A DNA stretch of 64,000 bases from Brevibacterium sp. ZH18 (GTDB lineage Bacteria; Actinomycetota; Actinomycetes; Actinomycetales; Brevibacteriaceae), in contig NZ_JALDSX010000011.1 of assembly GCF_022748595.1 (NCBI RefSeq), positions 1 to 64,000 of the forward strand. The letters are read 5' to 3'. Shown one piece after another: positions 1-7,734 of this stretch. The position numbers and the translations under genes are program-made. Within the stretch, counting starts at the first letter, position 1; each line of letters starts with the position of its first letter. The notes under the pieces were generated by a model that was given only the letters and a program-made list of their open reading frames with translations, ran no database searches and had not been told where the DNA came from.

Positions 1-72
1 TTGTGAAGCATGTGGTGGTGAAACCGCAACGACCGAAGTCGAAAGTCAGTGTTGTTCCCATCTGGGAGTAGG

Positions 73-195
73 GTGTGCGCTCAGTCGGTCACCCTGATGA
101 CCGCCGGATTGGTCGTCGCGCTGTGGGCCCTGGCGGGTGAAGCCTTCACCTCCATGTTCCAGGACGCCATGAACAAGGTCCGGGGCGCGGGGTGA
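73..195 (+). CDS. Possible Flp/Tad-type small pilin
   Basis: This 40-codon ORF starts at GTG 73 behind GGGAG at 64-68. It encodes one hydrophobic helix (TAGLVVALWALAG) and an amphipathic tail (FTSMFQDAMNKVRG), which resembles the C-terminal half of a Flp-type pilin. Its TGA overlaps the GTG start of the TadE-like gene, and in actinobacterial Tad loci the Flp gene normally sits directly before the TadE-like genes. A longer form from GTG 49 is possible. No pre-pilin cleavage motif is visible in this frame. Another frame is open from the window edge to TAG 69-71 and may be the tail of the preceding gene. The pilin call is an inference from position and hydropathy. Confidence 0.4.
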   Translation: MCAQSVTLMTAGLVVALWALAGEAFTSMFQDAMNKVRGAG

Positions 196-635
196 GTTCG
201 ACACCGATCGGTTCCAAGCCGGTCTCCAAGGTTCGGTCGACAACGCCGACCGACGGGGCCGACGCCGGTTCCGCGATCGCCGAGTTCGCGCTCATCGCAT
301 CACTGCTCGCACTCGTCCTCGCTGGAGCCCTGCAGATCGGACTGGTCATCCACGTCAGGAATACGGTCATCGACTCGGCCATCGCCGGAGCCCGTCAGGC
401 CAGCCTCGCCGATCAGACCGCGAAGGACGGCCAACGCCTGGCCGCCGAGCTCATCACTGTGTCGGTAGGCGCCCGCTATGCCGAGTCCGTGAGCGTGTCG
501 ACGACACAGCACGGTCAGGTTGAGGTCGTGGAGGTCCGCGTGCGAACGCCACTTCCGGTCATCGGGCTCTGGGGCCCCGCCGAGGTGTGGGACCTGCGCG
601 GTCGATCGATCGCCGAGGACGTCGACCGTGACTGA
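192..635 (+). CDS. TadE-like pseudopilin
   Basis: This 147-residue protein is probably a minor pseudopilin of a Tad/Flp-type pilus machine, anchored in the membrane by one N-terminal helix. A short polar leader is followed at about residues 28-52 by the TadE signature, AIAEFALIASLLALVLAGALQ, where the acidic residue after the small residues sits just before the hydrophobic helix. The rest is a small extracytoplasmic domain. The GTG start at 192 overlaps the stop of the preceding ORF, and its own stop overlaps the start of the next TadE-like gene, so the set is translationally coupled. The family assignment is firm; the exact role within the pilus is not known from sequence. Confidence 0.8.
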   Translation: MSSTPIGSKPVSKVRSTTPTDGADAGSAIAEFALIASLLALVLAGALQIGLVIHVRNTVIDSAIAGARQASLADQTAKDGQRLAAELITVSVGARYAESVSVSTTQHGQVEVVEVRVRTPLPVIGLWGPAEVWDLRGRSIAEDVDRD

Positions 636-1119
636 TGACCGTTCTGAGCCGAACCTTGAACCCGAGGCGAGCGCCGAGGCTGGTGCTGGAGATGATCAGT
701 GCGCCGGACCCGATTCCGGGACCGCCGTCATCGAGTTCATCTTCGCCTCGATCGTCCTCCTCATTCCCGTCGTCTACCTCATGCTCGCGATCTCCCAGCT
801 CCAAGCAGCCAGCTACGCCACCACGTCGACGGCGATATCTGCATCACGCATCGCCGCCCGTGACGCCAACCCGTCCGAGCGTCGAGCACGCGACGTCGCG
901 GACATGCATTTCACCGACTTCGGCCTCTCCGACGTCCCTGTCACGATCGACTACTCGTGTTCAGGGCCCTGTGGACGGTCGGGGTCCCTCATCACTGCCC
1001 GCGTCGAGACGAAGGTGTCTCTCCCGGGCTTTCCGCTCCTGTTCGGAACCAAGAATTCTCCGCACATCACTCTCCGCGCCACGCATTCCGATGTTGTCGC
1101 CGTGACGGGCAGAGGCTGA
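628..1119 (+). CDS. Second TadE-like pseudopilin
   Basis: A 163-residue protein with a roughly 35-residue acidic cytoplasmic leader, then SGTAVIEFIFASIVLLIPVV, a TadE-type helix with the conserved Glu, then an extracytoplasmic domain containing a possible disulfide pair (YSCSGPCG). I chose GTG 628 because it overlaps the stop of the upstream TadE-like gene (633-635) and removes an implausible Arg/Cys-rich extension in the longer reading frame. It is followed one base later by the TadG-like gene. Together these are the minor pseudopilin block that follows the Flp gene in actinobacterial Tad loci, such as Rv3655c-Rv3654c of M. tuberculosis. Confidence 0.75.
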   Translation: MTDDRSEPNLEPEASAEAGAGDDQCAGPDSGTAVIEFIFASIVLLIPVVYLMLAISQLQAASYATTSTAISASRIAARDANPSERRARDVADMHFTDFGLSDVPVTIDYSCSGPCGRSGSLITARVETKVSLPGFPLLFGTKNSPHITLRATHSDVVAVTGRG

Positions 1120-1120
1120 G

Positions 1121-1660
1121 ATGGCACGTTGCCGTCGCTGTATTCTCACCTCGGTTCCCGCACACCAGGGCACTGACGAGCTCGGACCTGCTGCGAACGA
1201 GGGTCCCACCAAGGTGGAGAGAACTGTCGAAGTCGAGAGAGCCCCCGAGGATGAGGGCTCCATCACCCCGCTGGCGATCGGATTCGTCGTCATCGCGCTG
1301 CTTCTGGCATTCCTCGTGGCTGCGCTGACCGATCTGCACATGGCCAGACGTGAACTCCAGAGCGTGGCTGACTCGGCGGCGCTCGCGGCCTCTGATTCCT
1401 TCGAGCCGGCCCCCGGCGGCGAGCCAGGTCTTGTCTTCTCGCCTCCCGCGGCCAAGCGCGCCGCCGGCCGCTACGTCGCTGCGGTGCCAACTCCTCAGGG
1501 ACTGCATAATGTCCGCCTCAACGCCGACGTGGACGGGGAGCATTCGGTCGTCATCCGACTGCGCGCCGGGTATACACCCTCTCTGCTGTCCCCATTCGTT
1601 CCCGACCTGCTTGAACTCCACGCCACTGCTTATGCGCGTGGCTCGCTGCGCATCAACTAG
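1121..1660 (+). CDS. TadG/Rv3654c-like membrane protein
   Basis: A 179-residue protein with a variable N-terminal 45 residues, then DEGSITPLAIGFVVIALLLA, a single helix typical of TadG and Rv3654c-type proteins, then LHMARRELQSVADSAALAAS. That last segment is the stretch by which this family is usually recognised (DADSAALAAA in many homologues). It starts one base after the TadE-like stop, so it belongs to the same operon. The protein is probably an inner-membrane component or secreted substrate of the Tad apparatus. Its stop at 1660 is followed by about 105 bases with no recognisable terminator before the large ATPase gene. Confidence 0.75.
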   Translation: MARCRRCILTSVPAHQGTDELGPAANEGPTKVERTVEVERAPEDEGSITPLAIGFVVIALLLAFLVAALTDLHMARRELQSVADSAALAASDSFEPAPGGEPGLVFSPPAAKRAAGRYVAAVPTPQGLHNVRLNADVDGEHSVVIRLRAGYTPSLLSPFVPDLLELHATAYARGSLRIN

Positions 1661-1765
1661 AGCAATCACCAGATCAGAGTCAGACGGGTCGACTGCGCCC
1701 GAGTACGTGACTCACTCGAACGTGTTCCTCTGTGGACGGCCCCGCAGACTCGTGCTCAAAAAGCT

Positions 1766-4700
1766 GTGGATCCAGAACCTCTGTCCACAGGGAATTTCTC
1801 GGCTCTTGCCGAGCCCGAGCGATCCGACGAACCTAGCGGTATGAAGACGTTCGGCCTGGTGCACAGAATCGACGCCAATGCCGCCATCCGCACCGATGTC
1901 CTGGAAGCGGATTCGGACCAACTCGCACTCGCTGTCCTCCGGACAGTATTCGGCCCCATCCTGAGCACAGCCGATCTGCTCACCGACAATCGACTGCCGG
2001 AGAACACGAACGATCCGGAATCGGCGCTTCTGACAATGACGTGGGGACAGTGGCAGTCCCTCAATCCTGTAACAGTGCTCGGCGCTCATGCCCTCCACCG
2101 CGGATCAGGTTCCGCCCCAATCTGGGTTCTGGCGGGGCCCGACTCCGGATTCGCCATCGACATCGATCCTCATTCGCCGCAGCTCAGCCGAGTCGCCTCG
2201 CCGGGCAGTCTGATCATCGTCGACCCGTGCATGTCCCGACAGCCTGCCGACCTCGAACTCGCTCCTGCCCGACGGCAGTCGTTCGCTCATCTGGGAACGA
2301 CAGTCTTCTCCCCGAGCCTGCCCAGCGATGCGCATGTCGAACAATTCCCTCGGTCAGGACTGTCTTCTGGAACCGGACAGGCACTGCGGACCGGAGCCCC
2401 CGCGCGACTGAACCGACATCGGCCGCACCGGCACCGAGATCCCATCCATGTGGCTCCGACTGCGGTCGACGACCCTCGCCCTGCCAAGCCTCCACAATGG
2501 TGGGCGTTCCTCATCCCCATCGGGATCGGCGCAGTCCTCGCCCTCGTCACCGGAATGTGGTGGTTCCTCCTCTTCAGCGTGTCCGCTCCAGTCTCCGGAT
2601 ACATCGCCTATGCCATGGAGAAACGACGGTTCGCCCGGGACTCTCACCAATGCGTCATCGACCGTCAGGCAGCCAGCGACCGCGCCCGCGCGGAGCTGGC
2701 ATCACGGCTGGCCGATCACAGGAAGACGCTCCAGACAGGTTCTGGACTGTGCCTCGGATTCGGCGCGGTCCTCAGCCACATCACCATCGCCGAGGTGCTC
2801 TTCGACAGCGCCGACCAGCTCGAGGGCTGCGTCATCATCGACGATGTGCCGATCCGCATCGACCCCCTGACGACATCCGTGACCGTCACAGGCGAATACG
2901 ACCAACTGCGACGCATGGCCCTGTCGTGGCTGATCTACCGCGCATACCGCTGGTCTCCATCCTCAGGGATCCTCGAACTGCCCGAACTTCAGGGCACCCG
3001 TTTCGACGCTGGCTTCACGGTCGCCGACAATCAGGCTCTGTCTCCGTCCTCCGCTCGCCTACCACCTGAAGCACACCCGGATGCATTGATCGGAATCCAC
3101 CTGAGCACCACTGGCGACGAGGCGGTCCTCCGTTTGGAGGCACCCGCTGCAACGGCCGAGATCTCGCTCGCGCTCGGCAGCCTGGCCCACGCCCGCACGA
3201 CTGATTCGTCGACCACGGAGGGTGGCCCGGTACCCGGAAGATCATTGATTGCGTCTCTCATGCCACCGGGGCGCTTCCTCACTCTTGAACGTCGACACAC
3301 GAATGAAGTCGGGCTCGAACGACTGCCCGACCACGGCCTCGGCGATCTCTACGATGACGGTCCTCAGGCGATTTCAAGCCGTTGGGAGAGGCCGAGCTCG
3401 GGACCCGTGCTCATCGGTCGCGGACTCGATGGCAATGTTGGCATCGACCTCTTCAGCGACGGTCCACACGCCCTTGTCGCAGGCACGACAGGCAGTGGGA
3501 AATCGATCCTCCTTCAGGCTTGGCTGCTGGCGATGGCTTTGGAACACCCACCTCGGCGGCTGACGTTCGTCCTCATCGACTTCAAAGGTGGGGCGACATT
3601 CGCTCCGCTTGAAGACTTGCCGCACACCGACTGCGTCCTCGACGATTTCGACTCCGCCGCAGCCTTTCGAGCATTGGTCTCCGTCCGCGCCGAGATCACA
3701 CGCCGAGAACGGCTCCTGGCCGACCACGGTTGCTCCGATGTCCTCAGCCTGTCCGATCCACCGCCGAGGCTGGTCGTCGTCATCGACGAATTCCACGCGC
3801 TCATGGCCACTCACCCCAAGGCCGCAGAACTCCTCGAGCATCTCACCGCACTGGGACGGTCTCTGGGCGTCCACCTGATCCTTGCGACTCAACGTCCGTT
3901 AGGCGTCGTGACCGGTCATATGAAGGCCAACATCAACATCCGCATGTGCCTGCGCGTACGCGACGACGCTGATTCCTTCGACGTCATCGGCGTCGACGAT
4001 GCTGCCAGACTTCCTCCGGATAAGCCCGGAGCGGCCTGCCTCGACTCCGGATCGTCGATCATGCAGTTCCGCGTCGCCGTTCCGTTCGCAGCCCGTCCAC
4101 CCGCCGAGGCTGTCCATCGCCCGCGACTCCGACCCTGGAACCGCGGACAGGGACTGCCTACCCGTTCCGAAGTCAACGGAGTCCGAGTCGACTGCCTCAG
4201 ACAGGCGGCAGCCCTCGCCACCGACGGAGCTCCGAGCCCACCACCCTCGCGGCACCCCGTCGTCCTCCCAGCACTGCCGACTCTCACCGAACTGGTCGAG
4301 GCCACTGTTCTCACTGAGTCCACCGCAGTCACCGGGGGCAACGCGCTGGACGGATCAGTGCTGGACGGATCAGTGCTGGCTGACCGTTGGACCACCGGCA
4401 TCGTCGACATACCGAGTCACCAGAGCCAGCACGAGTGGTCGTATACGCCGGTCGTCGACGGTTCGTGTCTCATCGTCGGCCGCGGCTCGTCGACCGTCAC
4501 ATCGGTACTGGCCCGCATGTCGGCCAGCGCAGCCAGAACCCACCGCATCGTTGCCCTGGGCAGGATTGCCACGAACCTGGATCGAGCGGAAATCAGCTCC
4601 GGCATGGAAACCGGATGGAAACTCCACGCGATTCTCGACCATCTCAGCCGGCACCGCGCCGACGCCGCCGCCGACGACCACAGCGAGGACGTGCCTACCC

Positions 4701-5704
4701 TCGTCGTCTGCGGAAATTGGAGCGAGTTCATCGACTCCATGGACCATCATCAGGCTGCCGCAGCGGAGCAGCTGCTCAAACACGGGGCCGGATTGGGACT
4801 GACATTCCTGCTGGCCGGGTGCAGAACCGCCACGAGTACCAGCGCGGATTTCCGAACTCAGATCATCTTCCCTCCGGCCGCTGGCGGAGATGGTCTGACC
4901 GTCGGATTGTCGCGGCAGCGCTTCGTCGGCACCTGGCCCGAGTACAGAGCAGTCCTGCTGGGTCCGAGCGCTCAGGACGCCGGAAGCGACGGCGCAGATG
5001 TTCAGCTCATTCCACAGCGACAGGAACCCGTTCGCGGGCACGGCGCTCGGTCTCACGTTGCCAGTTCCTGCTCTCCTGGGCCAGGGGCTCCTCGTTTCGG
5101 CTCTCCTGTTTCTGGGCCTCCCAGTTCGAAGGATGTCTGCCTCTCCGGAATCGAAGGATCAGATCCGGGATTCGAGCCGAGGTGGCATGGCCTCGGAGAG
5201 CGACTGCTGCCGACTCGGCCGTCTTCCACCGACACGGCGATCCCCCTCGGAGTCGACCCGTTCGGTGAAGTCGTTGCCTGGAATCCGGTTCGTGACGGTC
5301 CGGTGCTCACCGTGCGCGGATCGTCGCAAAGCGGAAAAACCACTCTGACACGACTGCTGCGGTCCACCTGTACCACCCATGACGATGCGCATCTTGCGGT
5401 GAATCCCGACGACATAGATCTTCTCGACGGAAGGGTCCATGTCGTGACGATTCCGATGCGCTTCACTCCGGGCTACGGATCACCACTGGCGAAGGCACAG
5501 GGCGTGGGACCGATGCTGATCCTCGGAGCCCACAGCCGACAGGATCTCAGCAATCTGGGGCTCCTCCGGCTGCCGCCTCTCGACGGAGATGCCGGAGTCG
5601 CCTGGTTCGTCACCGAGCAGCGGACGCGAGCAGTGCGAATCTTCCCCGCAGAGGCTGACGCGATCCCTCGTGGGGACAGTGCCTTCACCAGCCAGAGTCA
5701 CTGA
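1766..5704 (+). CDS. EccC/FtsK-SpoIIIE-like membrane ATPase
   Basis: A 1312-residue protein. About 240 N-terminal residues are unrecognised, then come two membrane helices (about 245-285), then an FtsK/SpoIIIE-type ATPase domain. That domain has Walker A GTTGSGKS near residue 575, the segment VLIDFKGGATF, Walker B VVVIDEF near 670 and HLILATQRP. The layout and the VIGVDDAARLPPDKPG segment resemble EccC/EssC motors of type VII secretion more than chromosome-segregating FtsK. A degenerate middle module follows, and a last nucleoside-triphosphatase module has Walker A GSSQSGKTT near residue 1185. A 15-bp duplication at 4346-4375 doubles the peptide LDGSV. GTG 1766 gives the longest form; ATG 1841 is an alternative. 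No WXG100 gene is in the window. Confidence 0.75.
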   Translation: MDPEPLSTGNFSALAEPERSDEPSGMKTFGLVHRIDANAAIRTDVLEADSDQLALAVLRTVFGPILSTADLLTDNRLPENTNDPESALLTMTWGQWQSLNPVTVLGAHALHRGSGSAPIWVLAGPDSGFAIDIDPHSPQLSRVASPGSLIIVDPCMSRQPADLELAPARRQSFAHLGTTVFSPSLPSDAHVEQFPRSGLSSGTGQALRTGAPARLNRHRPHRHRDPIHVAPTAVDDPRPAKPPQWWAFLIPIGIGAVLALVTGMWWFLLFSVSAPVSGYIAYAMEKRRFARDSHQCVIDRQAASDRARAELASRLADHRKTLQTGSGLCLGFGAVLSHITIAEVLFDSADQLEGCVIIDDVPIRIDPLTTSVTVTGEYDQLRRMALSWLIYRAYRWSPSSGILELPELQGTRFDAGFTVADNQALSPSSARLPPEAHPDALIGIHLSTTGDEAVLRLEAPAATAEISLALGSLAHARTTDSSTTEGGPVPGRSLIASLMPPGRFLTLERRHTNEVGLERLPDHGLGDLYDDGPQAISSRWERPSSGPVLIGRGLDGNVGIDLFSDGPHALVAGTTGSGKSILLQAWLLAMALEHPPRRLTFVLIDFKGGATFAPLEDLPHTDCVLDDFDSAAAFRALVSVRAEITRRERLLADHGCSDVLSLSDPPPRLVVVIDEFHALMATHPKAAELLEHLTALGRSLGVHLILATQRPLGVVTGHMKANINIRMCLRVRDDADSFDVIGVDDAARLPPDKPGAACLDSGSSIMQFRVAVPFAARPPAEAVHRPRLRPWNRGQGLPTRSEVNGVRVDCLRQAAALATDGAPSPPPSRHPVVLPALPTLTELVEATVLTESTAVTGGNALDGSVLDGSVLADRWTTGIVDIPSHQSQHEWSYTPVVDGSCLIVGRGSSTVTSVLARMSASAARTHRIVALGRIATNLDRAEISSGMETGWKLHAILDHLSRHRADAAADDHSEDVPTLVVCGNWSEFIDSMDHHQAAAAEQLLKHGAGLGLTFLLAGCRTATSTSADFRTQIIFPPAAGGDGLTVGLSRQRFVGTWPEYRAVLLGPSAQDAGSDGADVQLIPQRQEPVRGHGARSHVASSCSPGPGAPRFGSPVSGPPSSKDVCLSGIEGSDPGFEPRWHGLGERLLPTRPSSTDTAIPLGVDPFGEVVAWNPVRDGPVLTVRGSSQSGKTTLTRLLRSTCTTHDDAHLAVNPDDIDLLDGRVHVVTIPMRFTPGYGSPLAKAQGVGPMLILGAHSRQDLSNLGLLRLPPLDGDAGVAWFVTEQRTRAVRIFPAEADAIPRGDSAFTSQSH
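4346..4375 (+). repeat. 15-bp in-frame duplication in the EccC-like ATPase
   Basis: CTGGACGGATCAGTG twice in direct succession, adding five residues between the first ATPase domain and the degenerate second one. Confidence 0.85.
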
Positions 5705-5729
5705 CAGTTCACGCGACCAGGTACACACA

Positions 5730-6731
5730 TCAGTGCGTATCGGCAGGAGGTCCTGTGAGAGTCTCATAGCGGTAGAGCTCGGTGGCCGTGCCGGTTTCGA
5801 GCAGGCGATCGGCCAGTGCTGAGATCACCGGCATGCCACTCGTGACCTCGAGGACGACGTCAGCATCGACTGAGAGCCGGGCCAGAAGCAGCTCAGCGTC
5901 GGCGACGGCCGCCGCAAAGAGTTCGCTCGTGGCTTCAGGTGCTTCCTCACGGGTCTCGAACATCGAGCCGAGGATGAGTTCGGTAGGCGCTTTTTCTTCC
6001 TCACCGGCGGCAGGCTTCGCATCAGTGATCTCGACACCCGCCTGGTCGGCTTCCCGGGCATAGGACACGGCGAAAGCGCTGAGTCCGCCATCATCGGCAG
6101 AGCCTGCTTCTCCGTTGAGCAGTGCGGCACCATGGGCGCCGGCGGCCTCGGAGAGGAACGCGTTGTTGACCTGGCCGATGGTCAGTGGCCCCACCGCATC
6201 ATCCTTGTTCACGGCTGTGTACCAGGCGAGGAACGCCTTCGTCAGCTTCACCGAACCAGTGGCGACGATATCGAGGTCTTCGGCGCGACCGCCGCCGCTG
6301 GGCGGGAGCGCTCCGGCTCCGACCTTGATGACTCTCGTCGTCGTCAGCGGAGAGAACCCGAGTGCTTGGGCGAAGCCCTCACCTGCACTGCCTGCCTGCA
6401 CACGGGCCCGCAGGTCGAGACCTTCGAGCGCTGTGCCGACCGTGTCGGCACACGCGGCTTCGAAGAGTTCTCGGCCCTGCCCGTGTCCCTGCTCCTCCTT
6501 CGCCACCTCGACGTGGACCCACGCCCGGTAGGGGTGAAGCGGGGATTCAGCGATGACGGCGGCGCCGACGGGAACCCCGGGGACCACCTCGGCGATGACG
6601 GACTTGAGCAGCGGCGAATCCGAGGATGGGCGGAAGAGGGACCTGGCCATGTGGGCCGCCGGCGACTCGGCGTCGGCGAACACCTCGTTCAGGCGCAGAT
6701 CGTCGCCGTCGGTCAGCTCTCTGATCGGCAT
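5730..6731 (-). CDS. GNAT-family N-acetyltransferase
   Basis: A 333-residue protein with a GNAT fold in its first half. The strand WVHVEVAKEEQGHGQG near residues 75-90 contains the acetyl-CoA pyrophosphate-binding pattern Q/R-x-x-G-x-G. The C-terminal half is unassigned. The substrate is unknown. I start at ATG 6731 because the open frame upstream runs antisense through punA and has no plausible coding character. The gene converges on the EccC-like ATPase with a 25-base gap and diverges from punA across 46 bases. Confidence 0.75.
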   Translation of the reverse strand: MPIRELTDGDDLRLNEVFADAESPAAHMARSLFRPSSDSPLLKSVIAEVVPGVPVGAAVIAESPLHPYRAWVHVEVAKEEQGHGQGRELFEAACADTVGTALEGLDLRARVQAGSAGEGFAQALGFSPLTTTRVIKVGAGALPPSGGGRAEDLDIVATGSVKLTKAFLAWYTAVNKDDAVGPLTIGQVNNAFLSEAAGAHGAALLNGEAGSADDGGLSAFAVSYAREADQAGVEITDAKPAAGEEEKAPTELILGSMFETREEAPEATSELFAAAVADAELLLARLSVDADVVLEVTSGMPVISALADRLLETGTATELYRYETLTGPPADTH

Positions 6732-6762
6732 GGTGTTCGCTCCTTGGACAGCTCGAGAACTT

Positions 6763-6768
6763 GATAAT
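6763..6768 (+). promoter_or_regulatory. Putative leaderless -10 box of punA
   Basis: GATAAT ends nine bases before ATG 6778 with no Shine-Dalgarno. TTGGAC at 6744-6749 is a poorly spaced -35 candidate. Confidence 0.45.
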
Positions 6769-6777
6769 CTTGGCGTC

Positions 6778-7587
6778 ATGACTGACTTAAGCGATCCTAC
6801 CGCCGCCGCGCGCGCTGCGGCCACGACCATCAACGCCAAGGCCGGAATCGATGCCCATGACATTGCTCTCGTTCTCGGTTCAGGATGGGGCGGCGCCGCC
6901 GAACTCCTGGGCGAGACGATCAGCGAGATCTCCGCCGCCGAGGTCCCCGGTTTCCATGCCCCCGCCGTCGAGGGCCACGGTGCCACCCTGCGCACGATCC
7001 GGATCGAAGCCAGCGGCAAGCATGCCCTCGTCCTCGGATCGCGCACCCACTACTACGAAGGCAAGGGCGTGCGTGCCGTGGCTCACGGCGTCCGCGCCGC
7101 CGCTGCCGCCGGATGTCAGAACCTCGTGCTCACCAACGGCTGCGGCGGACTCAACCGCAACTGGGCCGCGGGCACCCCGGTGCTGATCTCCGATCACATC
7201 AACCTCACCGACACCTCCCCCATCGAGGGCGCGAACTTCGTCGACCTCACCGACCTGTACTCGCCGCGCATGCGCGCCATCGCCAAAGAGATCGACCCGA
7301 CTCTCGACGAAGGCGTCTACGCCCAGTTCCGCGGACCCCACTACGAGACCCCCGCCGAAGTGCGCATGGCCGGTGTCCTTGGCGCCGACCTCGTCGGGAT
7401 GTCGACCACGCTGGAGGCCATCGCCGCCCGACAGGCCGGCATGGAGCTCATGGGAATCTCCCTCGTGACCAACCTGGCCGCCGGAATCCAGGAGACCCCA
7501 CTCTCCCACGCCGAGGTCATCGAAGCCGGGGTCGCAGCCGCCCCGCGCATCTCCCAGCTGCTCGCCGACATCGTCGCGAAGCTCTGA
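6778..7587 (+). CDS. punA: Purine-nucleoside phosphorylase
   Basis: A 269-residue trimeric-type (PNP/MTAP family) purine nucleoside phosphorylase. It splits inosine, guanosine and their deoxy forms with phosphate into the base and (deoxy)ribose-1-phosphate. Visible family landmarks are VLGSGWGG (phosphate loop) near residue 27, RTHYYEG near 80, TNGCGGL near 117, GPHYETPAE near 185 and GMSTTLEA near 203. The ATG lies nine bases after GATAAT with no Shine-Dalgarno, suggesting a leaderless message. It precedes the phospho-sugar mutase that would convert its pentose-1-phosphate product, the same pairing seen in M. tuberculosis deoD-pmmB. Confidence 0.93.
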   Translation: MTDLSDPTAAARAAATTINAKAGIDAHDIALVLGSGWGGAAELLGETISEISAAEVPGFHAPAVEGHGATLRTIRIEASGKHALVLGSRTHYYEGKGVRAVAHGVRAAAAAGCQNLVLTNGCGGLNRNWAAGTPVLISDHINLTDTSPIEGANFVDLTDLYSPRMRAIAKEIDPTLDEGVYAQFRGPHYETPAEVRMAGVLGADLVGMSTTLEAIAARQAGMELMGISLVTNLAAGIQETPLSHAEVIEAGVAAAPRISQLLADIVAKL

Positions 7588-7607
7588 GCAACTAGCAATA
7601 CCTCGTA

Positions 7608-7644
7608 GGGCTGGTCGGTACTGAGAGATCGGACCGACCAGCCC
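7608..7644 (+). terminator. Stem-loop between punA and the phospho-sugar mutase
   Basis: Perfect 12-bp arms (7608-7619 and 7633-7644) with a 13-base loop, followed by CCCCTTT. It could end punA transcripts so that the mutase uses its own promoter in 7645-7734. Confidence 0.7.
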
Positions 7645-7734
7645 AGGCCCCTTTGAGGCGGCGCACTCCTCATCGACAGCACGCGTCTCACCGACCGAAT
7701 TCCCACACCCCAGCAGCACTGGACAAGGACAGAC

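Noticed and set aside
1766-5704. Chromosome-segregation FtsK
   Set aside because: It lacks a C-terminal gamma winged-helix and the four-helix N terminus, and the domain layout is EccC-like with several ATPase modules.
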